Source of the DNA: Paracoccus sp. MBLB3053
GTDB taxonomy: Bacteria > Pseudomonadota > Alphaproteobacteria > Rhodobacterales > Rhodobacteraceae
Assembly: GCF_031822435.1 (NCBI RefSeq)
Contig: NZ_JAVQLW010000001.1
Location: 443,501-507,500, forward strand
Reading direction: 5' to 3'
DNA: 64,000 nt
Below are positions 55,919 to 64,000 of this stretch, one piece after another. The notes under the pieces were generated by a model. That model made no database searches, was not told where the DNA came from, and worked only from the letters and a program-made list of their open reading frames with translations. Position numbers and translations under genes: made by a program. The number at the start of each line of letters is the position of its first letter. Position 1 is the first letter of the stretch.

Positions 55919-57094
<1,176 letters not shown>

Positions 57095-57157
57095 CATGGC
57101 CTCCTATCGGAGAGGGCCACCCGCGCGACGACCCCCATCGTGAAACATCCGCCGCGA

Positions 57158-57184
57158 CTTATAATTGCGCCGGGGAAAAATCAA
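57158..57184 (-). promoter_or_regulatory. tuf2 promoter
   Basis: On the minus strand TATAAG (57163-57158) is a near-perfect -10. TTGATT (57184-57179) lies at 15 bp, shorter than usual; with a 17-bp spacer the -35 would read CCTTGA. The leader is about 60 nt. The divergent gene at 57326 shares this intergenic region. Confidence 0.55.
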
Positions 57185-57325
57185 GGGCGACCAAGCAGTG
57201 CTGGCAAACAGCGTGTCCTGGCGGACCTCGGCCATTCTTGGCGGAACCAACCTCCGACCTTCGGGCTTAGTCTGCAACTGGCGAACCGTCGCGCAGACGG
57301 GTGCCTTTTCACGTCGGAGGACGAG

Positions 57326-58300
57326 ATGAGCCTGATGAAATCACTTGCCCGCGTTGCGGCCGGTATCATGCTGGCAAAGGGTATCGGCACGATGATGAAG
57401 AACGCCCAGCAAGGGCGAAGCTCGACCGGAGGCGGCGCCCAGACCGGTCACCAGCCCTCGGGGGGCATCCTGGACGATCTCGTGGGCAAAAGCTCGGGAC
57501 GGCCGGCATCGGATCAGTCCGCATCTGCTCAGCACGGATCGGGCGGTCTTGGGGACATACTCGGACAGATCCTCGGCGGTCGCCCCCCTGGCGCCGGCGG
57601 GGGCGCGCCCTATGGCGGCAGCCATTCCCCCGGCACCTCGGGGGGCGGGCTCGGCGGGCTCCTCGATCAACTGACCGCCGGGCGGACAGGCTCGACGACG
57701 GCCAGCAGCGGCGGTCTGGGCGGAAGTCTTGGACAGATCCTTGCTGGCGGTGCGGCGGGGGGGCTGGGCGGGGTGCTCGGCGACCTTCTTGGCGGTCCGC
57801 AGGCCCGCGCCAACCCGACACCCAGTGGCGGCGGTGGTGGGCTTGCCCAGAAGGATTCGCAGCCCAATAACGATGCAAGTTTCGGAGAAGTCCTGAACGA
57901 GGCATTGGTGAATGGCGGCGAACCCGACACCAAGCCGACGCCCGAGCAGAATGCTCTGGCGGGCCTGATCCTGCGGGCGATGATCCAGGCCGCCAAGTCG
58001 GACGGCAAGATCGACGAGGCCGAGCAGTCACGGTTGATGAAGGAGTTCGGCGAACTCGATGAAGAAGAACGCCAGTTCATCCGCGCCCAGATGGCCGCGC
58101 CGGTCGATGCCGAGGCCTTGGCGCGCGAGGTGCCGCAGGGGCTCGGGCCGCAAATTTACCTGATGTCCCTGATGGCGATCGACTTCGACAGTCGGCAAGA
58201 GGCGGAATACCTGCATTCCTTCGCCACGGCTTTGGGGCTCGACAAGGCCACCGTCAACGGCATTCACGAAAAGGTCGGCGCCACCAATCTTTACGCCTGA
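57326..58300 (+). CDS. Glycine-rich DUF533/TerB-like protein
   Basis: 324 residues. The first 30 form an amphipathic helix region ([22 protein letters not shown]). Residues about 40-190 are low-complexity glycine-rich segments with repeated [17 protein letters not shown] units. The C-terminal third is a helical domain of the DUF533/TerB type ([23 protein letters not shown], then [22 protein letters not shown]). Function of the family is unknown; YebE is the E. coli relative. ATG at 57326 is supported by GGAGG six bases upstream. Its 3' end overlaps the convergent dinB gene by 10 nt. Confidence 0.85.
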   Translation: MSLMKSLARVAAGIMLAKGIGTMMKNAQQGRSSTGGGAQTGHQPSGGILDDLVGKSSGRPASDQSASAQHGSGGLGDILGQILGGRPPGAGGGAPYGGSHSPGTSGGGLGGLLDQLTAGRTGSTTASSGGLGGSLGQILAGGAAGGLGGVLGDLLGGPQARANPTPSGGGGGLAQKDSQPNNDASFGEVLNEALVNGGEPDTKPTPEQNALAGLILRAMIQAAKSDGKIDEAEQSRLMKEFGELDEEERQFIRAQMAAPVDAEALAREVPQGLGPQIYLMSLMAIDFDSRQEAEYLHSFATALGLDKATVNGIHEKVGATNLYA

Positions 58301-59379
58301 TCGAACAGGCCCAGCTGGCGCGGGGCATCCCCTGCCCCCGCCTCATCGAGGCCCGAAAGCGTGATCCCCAGCAGCCGGACACCGTGCGGATCGGCGAAGA
58401 CGGGACCAAGCAGATCACAGGCGATCCCCAGCATTTCGTCCCGGCTTTCCACCGGGCGCGGCAGTGACTTTGCGCGGGTGATCTGCCGAAAGTCGCCGTA
58501 CTTGACCTTGAGCGTCACCGTCCGCCCCGATTTGCGCGCCCGCTCGGCGTGGCGCCAGACCTTGTCCGCCAATGGGCCCAGTTCGAGAATAGCCGCGTCA
58601 AGATCACGCAGATCATCGAAAAATGTGTTCTCGGCCCCGATCGACTTGCGGATGCGGTCAGGCTTGACCTCGCGCATGTCGATGCCCCGCGCGATGTTCC
58701 AGTAGTAGGTCCCCGACTTGCCGAACCGCGCTGTCAGGAATTCGAGGCTCTGCCTCGCCAGATCGGCGCCTGTCAAAATGCCATGCGCCTCCATCCGCGC
58801 GGCTGTCGCCGGGCCCACACCGTGAAATCGTCCGATAGGAAGCGACTGCACGAACTCGGCCCCCGCTTCTGGCGGGATAACGAAAAGCCCGTCGGGTTTG
58901 CGCTGGTCCGAGGCCAGCTTTGCCAGGAACTTGTTGTAGCTGACCCCCGCCGAGGCAGTAAGCCCGGTCGCCTGCAGGATGCGGGCGCGAATTTCCTGCG
59001 CGATACGGGTCGCGGTCCGCCCTTCGAGCTGGTCGGTCAGGTCCAGGTAGGCCTCATCGAGCGAAAGCGGCTCGATAAGGGGGGTGTAATCGGCAAATAT
59101 CTCGCGGATCTGCTGGCTTACCGCCTTGTAAACCTCGAAACGTGGCTTCACGAAGATCAGATCGGGACAAAGCCGCTTCGCCCGCATCGAAGGCATGGCC
59201 GAGCGAACACCGAAGCGTCGCGCCTCATAGCTTGCAGCGGCGACGACGCCTCGCTGGATGCCGCCAACAGCTACCGGCCTGCCGCGCAAATCGGGATTGT
59301 CGCGCTGCTCGACGGACGCGAAAAACGCGTCCATGTCCACATGGACGATGCGGCGGATGCGCTCGCCGCCCTCGGTCAC
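58291..59379 (-). CDS. dinB: DNA polymerase IV (Y family)
   Basis: 362 residues: catalytic [13 protein letters not shown] (Asp near 14-16), [10 protein letters not shown] with the second acidic pair, the helix-hairpin-helix thumb region [19 protein letters not shown], and a little-finger domain. The C-terminus RQLGLFDQA contains a beta-clamp-binding motif (QLGLF). It performs error-prone bypass synthesis. Start is GTG at 59379 in a GTGA overlap with the ygfZ stop. I see no LexA-type box in the intergenic DNA because the gene is embedded in an operon. Confidence 0.95.
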   Translation of the reverse strand: MTEGGERIRRIVHVDMDAFFASVEQRDNPDLRGRPVAVGGIQRGVVAAASYEARRFGVRSAMPSMRAKRLCPDLIFVKPRFEVYKAVSQQIREIFADYTPLIEPLSLDEAYLDLTDQLEGRTATRIAQEIRARILQATGLTASAGVSYNKFLAKLASDQRKPDGLFVIPPEAGAEFVQSLPIGRFHGVGPATAARMEAHGILTGADLARQSLEFLTARFGKSGTYYWNIARGIDMREVKPDRIRKSIGAENTFFDDLRDLDAAILELGPLADKVWRHAERARKSGRTVTLKVKYGDFRQITRAKSLPRPVESRDEMLGIACDLLGPVFADPHGVRLLGITLSGLDEAGAGDAPRQLGLFDQA

Positions 59380-60092
59380 GCCGCGATGCGGGCGTCCCCC
59401 GCCGTCAGCCCCTCACCCATGCGGTCGAAACGCATATGGGCGATTGCCCTGCCGCCGGATTGGGTGAAAAGCGTTCCCGCCTCGCGTCCATCGGCCATCA
59501 GGATCGGCGTGCCGACGGGGGCTTCTCCTTCGACGGCCACGGTGACAAGACCCTTGCGCAAATCGGTCTTGTGTTTCATGCGCGCCGTGACCTCCTGCCC
59601 GACATAGCAGCCCTTGCGAAAATCGACGCCGTGCAGCCGCTCGAACCCGGCCTCAAGAATGAAGGTCTCGTTTGGGATCAGCTCGGCCAGGGTTTCGGGA
59701 ATGCAATGCTCGACCCGGATCGCGTCGAAATCGGTGCCGTCGTCCCCTGCCCCGCCGTAAAGCCGCCAGCCCAATGCGTCATGCCGCGGATCAGCGATGG
59801 CGGCGTCGGGCATGTCGCCAATTCCACGTGAAACCGTCAGGTCCGTCGGCTCGATCGTGACGTCCGATCGCAGCTTGTACATCGACAGCCGCCGTTCCAG
59901 ATCGCCGGCCAGCCGTTCATCGACGTCGATCAGCAGACGTTCGTGTTCCGGGATGACCAGAAAATCGGCCAGATATTTCCCCTGAGGAGTGAGCAGCGCG
60001 GCCCAGCAGGGCACCTCGCCCACCTTGTTCGTCACCAGGCCCTGCAGGAATTCGACCCGGTCAGGCCCCGAAACCGCCAGAATGCGCCGCAT
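59376..60092 (-). CDS. ygfZ: Folate-binding protein YgfZ (GcvT-like)
   Basis: 238 residues with the YgfZ signature RKGCYVGQE near residue 160, including the conserved cysteine, and the GcvT-like fold (LVTNKVGEV, LTPQGKYLADF). YgfZ/IBA57 proteins help mature iron-sulfur clusters in a folate-dependent way. ATG at 60092 overlaps the exporter stop by one base (TGATG); GTG at 60095 is an alternative. Its stop overlaps dinB. Confidence 0.93.
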   Translation of the reverse strand: MRRILAVSGPDRVEFLQGLVTNKVGEVPCWAALLTPQGKYLADFLVIPEHERLLIDVDERLAGDLERRLSMYKLRSDVTIEPTDLTVSRGIGDMPDAAIADPRHDALGWRLYGGAGDDGTDFDAIRVEHCIPETLAELIPNETFILEAGFERLHGVDFRKGCYVGQEVTARMKHKTDLRKGLVTVAVEGEAPVGTPILMADGREAGTLFTQSGGRAIAHMRFDRMGEGLTAGDARIAA

Positions 60093-61831
60093 CACTCGTC
60101 TCCGAATTGCAGTTTGACCAAGGCGGAATAGGCTCCGCCCTTTGCCATCAATTGGTCATGATTGCCTTCCTCGACAACCCGGCCGGCGTCCAGAACCACG
60201 ATCTTGTCGGCCTGCCGGATGGTCGAAAGGCGGTGGGCGATGACAAGGGTGGTGCGTCCGACGGACAGATCGTCCAGCGCCTGCTGCACAAGCCTTTCGC
60301 TTTGCGCGTCCAATGCGCTTGTCGCTTCGTCCAGCAACAGGACCGGAGCGTTTCGCAGGACGGCGCGGGCGATCGCGACACGCTGCCGCTGCCCGCCCGA
60401 AAGGGCCGAGCCGCGTGGCCCGGCGGGCGTATCCAGGCCCTGCGGCAGCGGATCGACGAAATCTGCGACATGGGCGGCCTCGATCGCGGCGCGCAGGCGG
60501 GATTCGTCCTCGGGATGGCCCAGCAGGATGTTCTCGCGCAGCGTCTCGTCGAACAGCGCGGCGTCCTGGCTGACGGTCGAAAACTGGTCGCGCAGCGTCG
60601 CAAGGTCGAATTCGTCCAGCGGCACGCCGCCCAGCGTGATCGTTCCCGAGGCCGGGTCGACCATGCGCGTGAGCAGGTTGAAGACCGTAGACTTCCCCGC
60701 CCCGGAAGGTCCGACAAGCGCGGTCGTCCGCCCAGCCTCGGCAGTGAAGGTCAAGCCATTCAGAACCGGGTGGTTGTCATAGCAAAGATGGACATTCTCC
60801 AGCCGGATCGTCGTGTCGGACGGCGGCTCGTGCCGGGACCCCGAACGGATCGTCGGGCGCATGTCCAGAATTTCGTATATCCGCTCCAGGCTCGCGGCGG
60901 CCGTCTGCCAGGTGCCCGCCAGGCTGCCCAGCCGGCGCAGGGGTTGAAAGGCCAGCGCCATCGCGGTGAAGAAGGACATGAAATCCCCCACGGTGCGCTC
61001 GCCCGACATGACTTCCGCGCCGCCCAGCCACAAAACGCCCATGAAGCCCAGCCCCGTCACGACATCGACCAGCGCAGGGACGGTCGCGCCGATGGCCGAC
61101 ATCTTGATCTGTCCGGTGCGGATGCGGTCAACGATCTGGCTGAAGCGGTTGGTCTGGTATTCCTCCATGCGGTTCAGCTTTACCGCGTTGATGCCATGCA
61201 GAACCTCGTCCAGGCGCGTCGCGCGCTGGCTGGCATTCTGGCGGTTCTGGCGCATCTTGCGGCGAATGTAGCGCTGGACCATGACCATCGGCAGGATCAG
61301 AAGCGGCGCGCCGATCAGCGCGGCCAGCGTCCATTCCGGATCGACGGCGATTGCCACACCGAACAGCGAGATCAGCGAAACCATGTCCCGGCCCGCGCCC
61401 GAGATGAAGGTGGACCACACCCCCTGCACCGCGATCGAATCGCCCTGGACGCGCTCGATCATCGCGCCGGGCGGGTTCTTCTGGAAGAAGCTGCCGTCCA
61501 GCGTCATGATATGACGCAGCATGTCGGTCTGCATTCTCGTCGAAACCGCGAGCGAAACCGATGTCATCAGGCTTCGGTTGATGACGAACGTCGCAGCCCG
61601 CAACAGGAACAGCCCGAAGATCGCACCCCCGACCCCCCAGATCGCGTCGCTATCGCCGCCGACGAAGACCCGATCGAAAAGAGGTTTCAGCATCCAGCTG
61701 AGCAAACCCAGCGTCGATCCTTCCAGCACCAGGAAGAACAGGGCAAACAGGATGCGTGCCCAATAGGGCCGCAGATAGTCTCCCCACATGCGCGAGAAGA
61801 GATTGGCTGTTTTCTGTAGCTTTTCCGCCAT
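60092..61831 (-). CDS. MsbA-like ABC exporter
   Basis: 579 residues: six-helix exporter domain (residues about 20-320, with DGSFFQKNPPGAMIERVQGDS and coupling segments), then an ATPase with Walker A GPSGAGKST, signature [16 protein letters not shown], Walker B LLLDEATSALD and IAHRLST. The layout fits the MsbA lipid-flippase group, but other exporters share it. ATG at 61831 gives MAEKLQKTANLFSRM. It is first in an operon with ygfZ and dinB, joined by overlaps of 1-4 nt. Confidence 0.92.
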   Translation of the reverse strand: MAEKLQKTANLFSRMWGDYLRPYWARILFALFFLVLEGSTLGLLSWMLKPLFDRVFVGGDSDAIWGVGGAIFGLFLLRAATFVINRSLMTSVSLAVSTRMQTDMLRHIMTLDGSFFQKNPPGAMIERVQGDSIAVQGVWSTFISGAGRDMVSLISLFGVAIAVDPEWTLAALIGAPLLILPMVMVQRYIRRKMRQNRQNASQRATRLDEVLHGINAVKLNRMEEYQTNRFSQIVDRIRTGQIKMSAIGATVPALVDVVTGLGFMGVLWLGGAEVMSGERTVGDFMSFFTAMALAFQPLRRLGSLAGTWQTAAASLERIYEILDMRPTIRSGSRHEPPSDTTIRLENVHLCYDNHPVLNGLTFTAEAGRTTALVGPSGAGKSTVFNLLTRMVDPASGTITLGGVPLDEFDLATLRDQFSTVSQDAALFDETLRENILLGHPEDESRLRAAIEAAHVADFVDPLPQGLDTPAGPRGSALSGGQRQRVAIARAVLRNAPVLLLDEATSALDAQSERLVQQALDDLSVGRTTLVIAHRLSTIRQADKIVVLDAGRVVEEGNHDQLMAKGGAYSALVKLQFGDE

Positions 61832-61958
61832 CGTCGCCCCGCCTGAGATTGCGCAAGGGATAAGGTGCAAGGCCCTTCAGGGCAAGTGGCGGGGTGCCCG
61901 TTGACCTTGTCGCGGCTCGGGCCTACCGATTGCGGATCCTTCTGAAAGGCTTCACGAC

Positions 61959-63131
61959 ATGAGCTTTGCCCTTGGGCGTCCGGTCATCGCCATCCCCGGT
62001 CCCTCGCCTGTCCCGGATCGCGTCCTGCGCGCGATGCATCGCCCCTCGCCCGATATTTACGGAGCCGAGCTTGCGCAGGAAAACCATGCTATGGTCGAGC
62101 GGCTGAAGCGCCTCGCCGGCACGACCGCCCATTGCGCCCCCTATATCGGAAACGGCCATGCCGGCTGGGAAGCCGCGAATGTCAACCTGTTCAACCGGGG
62201 CGAGACCGCGCTCGTCCTCACCTCGGGACATTTCGGCCGCAGCTGGGCGCAAAGCGCGCGCATGCTCGGGATCGCGGTCGAGGAGCTGGATTTCGGCCTT
62301 GCCCCGCCCGATCCACAGCGCCTTGCCGACCGTCTTGCCCGGGACCGGCGCCAAGAGATCAAGGCGGTGCTGGTCTGTCAGGTCGACACGGCAAGCTCTG
62401 CCCGGGCCGACATTCCGGCCATCCGCGCGGCCATGCGTGACCATCCCGCGCTTCTGGCCGTCGATGCGATTGCCTCGCTTGGTTGCGAGCCGATGCAGAT
62501 GGACGAATGGGGCGTCGACCTGCTTGTTTCGGCCAGCCAGAAAGGCTTGATGGTGCCGCCGGGCGTCGCGCTGATCTGGCTTTCGGAGCGTCTCAAGGGG
62601 CAGGCGCGCACCGACCTTGCCACGCCCTATTGGGATTGGACGCCGCGCGCAGAAGCGCAGGAGCTTTGGCAATTCTGGGGCGGCACACCCCCCGTCCAGC
62701 ACATCTACGGATTGAACGAGGCGCTGACCCTGCTTCTGGAGGAAGAGACGCTGCCGGTCGCGTGGGCCCGCCACGAAGCGCTGGCCCGCGCGACTTGGGC
62801 CGCGCTCGAGGCGTGGGGCGCGACGGGAACGGGCATCTCGGCCGTGATCGCCTATCCCGCGGGACGGGCACGATCGGTAACGGCCGCGACCATCCCGAAG
62901 GCGACCGAACTGCGCCGCTGGACGCAGGAAAAAGCCGGGCTGACCCTGGGTGTCGGACTGGGCGCGGCCGATCCCGACGCCGGACTGCGCATCGCGCATA
63001 TGGGCCATGTCAGCGCGCATCAACTGCTGGGCACGCTTGCCGTGATCGAGGCGGGGATGGATGCAATCGGCATTCCTCATGGGCCCGGCGGCGTCGAGGC
63101 TGCTGCGCGCCTGATCGCTCAAACCGCCTGA
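61959..63131 (+). CDS. Class V aminotransferase (alanine-glyoxylate/serine-glyoxylate type)
   Basis: 390 residues with the fold-type I class V features: PGPSPVPDRVLRAM at the start, GNGHAGWEAANVN, VDAIASLGCEPMQMDEWGVDL, and the PLP lysine in SASQKG (Lys195). The family includes alanine- and serine-glyoxylate and related aminotransferases; the exact substrate pair is unclear. The start is followed immediately by MSFALGRPVIAIPGPS and lies 127 bp from the divergent exporter start. Confidence 0.9.
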   Translation: MSFALGRPVIAIPGPSPVPDRVLRAMHRPSPDIYGAELAQENHAMVERLKRLAGTTAHCAPYIGNGHAGWEAANVNLFNRGETALVLTSGHFGRSWAQSARMLGIAVEELDFGLAPPDPQRLADRLARDRRQEIKAVLVCQVDTASSARADIPAIRAAMRDHPALLAVDAIASLGCEPMQMDEWGVDLLVSASQKGLMVPPGVALIWLSERLKGQARTDLATPYWDWTPRAEAQELWQFWGGTPPVQHIYGLNEALTLLLEEETLPVAWARHEALARATWAALEAWGATGTGISAVIAYPAGRARSVTAATIPKATELRRWTQEKAGLTLGVGLGAADPDAGLRIAHMGHVSAHQLLGTLAVIEAGMDAIGIPHGPGGVEAAARLIAQTA

Positions 63132-63204
63132 AACCGTCAGGCAGAACCTTGTTGCGCTGCCGCGCTGGCGGCGCAATCCTTGCGGGCAGAACCGGGAAAG
63201 CGCG

Positions 63205-64000
63205 ATGCGTCGGACCAAACCACCCGAATTCCACTCCGAAGTCCTCCTCCGCGATACGGACTTCGCCATGCTCGACCGTCTTCTGCGCAGCGAGGCGCGG
63301 GAACATGGGCTAGATCTGCATGACGGTCATGGCCGCTCGACATGGTGCCAGACCGAATGGGGCGAATTCGGCGCCAAGAAACGCGGCGGGGACGTTCTGA
63401 TATTCGCCCGTGCGCACCGCCCCGAGTGGTTGGCGGCGATGAAGGAAACAATCACCGATCATGTCATGGCGGCCATGCCCGGTCGCGCCTTGACGATGCG
63501 CTGGTCGTCCTTGGCCGACATCGGCAAACCGCCCGCCAATTTCAGCCTTGCCCGTGCGGGACAGGCGCGGCGAATATCTGAGGATTTCGTCCGATTGCGG
63601 CTTCATTCCCCAGACCTGACCCGGCTTGCATCCGAAGATTCGATCCATTTCCGCCTTTTGCTGCCTGCGCCGGGCGACGGCCGCCCCGAATGGCCTCGGG
63701 TCGGCGCGAATGGTCAGACCAACTGGCCAGCCGGGGCGAAAGCGCTGCATCGCCCGGTCTACACCATACGCAAGATCAATGCGGCAGAAGGATGGCTGGA
63801 CACCGACATCTATCTTCACTCCGGCGGCCGAGTCACCCAATGGGTCTTGCATGGCGCCGGACCCTTCGAAGTCGGGCTGATCGGCCCCAGTGGTGGCGGA
63901 ATTCCCCGGACCGCGAAGCTGGTCCTGGCCGCGGACGAATCCGGATACCCCGCAATCGCACGGATCATCGAGGCGCGCCCGCAGGCGCAGGGCACGGTCT
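63205..64000 (+). CDS. Siderophore-interacting protein with an N-terminal DUF2218-like domain, 3' end cut
   Basis: 265 residues visible, open to the window end. Residues about 1-95 resemble DUF2218 (HSEVLLRDTDFAMLDRLL, GRSTWCQTEWGEFGAKKRGGDVL). The following part is a flavin-reductase-like siderophore-interacting domain: EDFVRLRLHS, RPVYTIRKIN (FAD binding), ARCW-like WVLHGAGPFEVGLIGPSGG, and LVLAADESGYPAIARII (NADPH domain). Such proteins reduce ferric siderophores to release iron. It begins 73 bp after the aminotransferase; GAAAGCGCG precedes the ATG. Confidence 0.85.
   Translation, partial: MRRTKPPEFHSEVLLRDTDFAMLDRLLRSEAREHGLDLHDGHGRSTWCQTEWGEFGAKKRGGDVLIFARAHRPEWLAAMKETITDHVMAAMPGRALTMRWSSLADIGKPPANFSLARAGQARRISEDFVRLRLHSPDLTRLASEDSIHFRLLLPAPGDGRPEWPRVGANGQTNWPAGAKALHRPVYTIRKINAAEGWLDTDIYLHSGGRVTQWVLHGAGPFEVGLIGPSGGGIPRTAKLVLAADESGYPAIARIIEARPQAQGTV

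Overview
The window is high-GC DNA whose genes carry an alphaproteobacterial, Rhodobacterales-type gene order. The pointers are an aapJQMP/bztABCD-type general amino-acid transporter, adk between secY and rpsM, no rpsD or rpmJ in the ribosomal cluster, a short-LID adenylate kinase, the long zinc-free form of S14 and two nearly identical tuf genes. A Paracoccus-like bacterium is the best guess; this is inference from gene order and protein features, without a database search.

Left end (1-4.7 kb): the distal part of a dipeptide/oligopeptide ABC operon (cut OppB-type permease, DppC-type permease, one polypeptide carrying both ATPases). An 812-bp gap follows, holding what I consider the most interesting signal in the window: a near-consensus sigma-54 promoter (3333-3348) placed 12 nt before a predicted small RNA with two strong stem-loops and CU-rich, anti-Shine-Dalgarno-like segments. 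A D-amino-acid aminotransferase gene with a clear terminator comes next. From 4.76 to 10.3 kb on the minus strand lie the amino-acid uptake operon aapJ-aapQ-aapM-aapP and a membrane-anchored RTX-repeat protein.

10.4-16 kb (minus strand): rarA, crcB, an RluA-family pseudouridine synthase, a HAD hydrolase and an ATP12-like chaperone, joined by four successive 4-nt ATGA stop/start overlaps. Just upstream is a luxR-luxI quorum-sensing pair that abuts the end of the ribosomal cluster. A hairpin covers the luxI ribosome-binding site.

16.2-51.1 kb (minus strand): the main translation/transcription cluster. In transcription order it is secE-nusG, rplK-rplA, rplJ-rplL-rpoB-rpoC, rpsL-rpsG-fusA-tuf1, the S10 genes (rpsJ to rpsQ), the spc genes (rplN to rpmD, then rplO-secY-adk) and the alpha genes (rpsM-rpsK-rpoA-rplQ). 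Non-ribosomal genes sit at the joints: a DMT exporter after rpoC, an acyltransferase-3 membrane protein between tuf1 and rpsJ, and two small secreted proteins between rpmD and rplO, where a terminator and a new promoter split the spc operon. Promoters of one style (TTGA-type -35, 17-bp spacer, TA-rich -10) can be read before tRNA-Trp, secE, rpsL, rplO and rpsM. Long GC-rich hairpins without U-tracts recur between cistrons.

Right end (51.2-64 kb): a sulfotransferase-like protein and tRNA-Trp upstream of secE, an ABC exporter, a GFA-family protein, a dienelactone hydrolase-family protein, tuf2 (a direct repeat of tuf1 including its terminator), a glycine-rich DUF533/TerB-like protein, a coupled MsbA-like exporter-ygfZ-dinB operon, a class V aminotransferase, and a DUF2218-siderophore-interacting protein cut by the window end.
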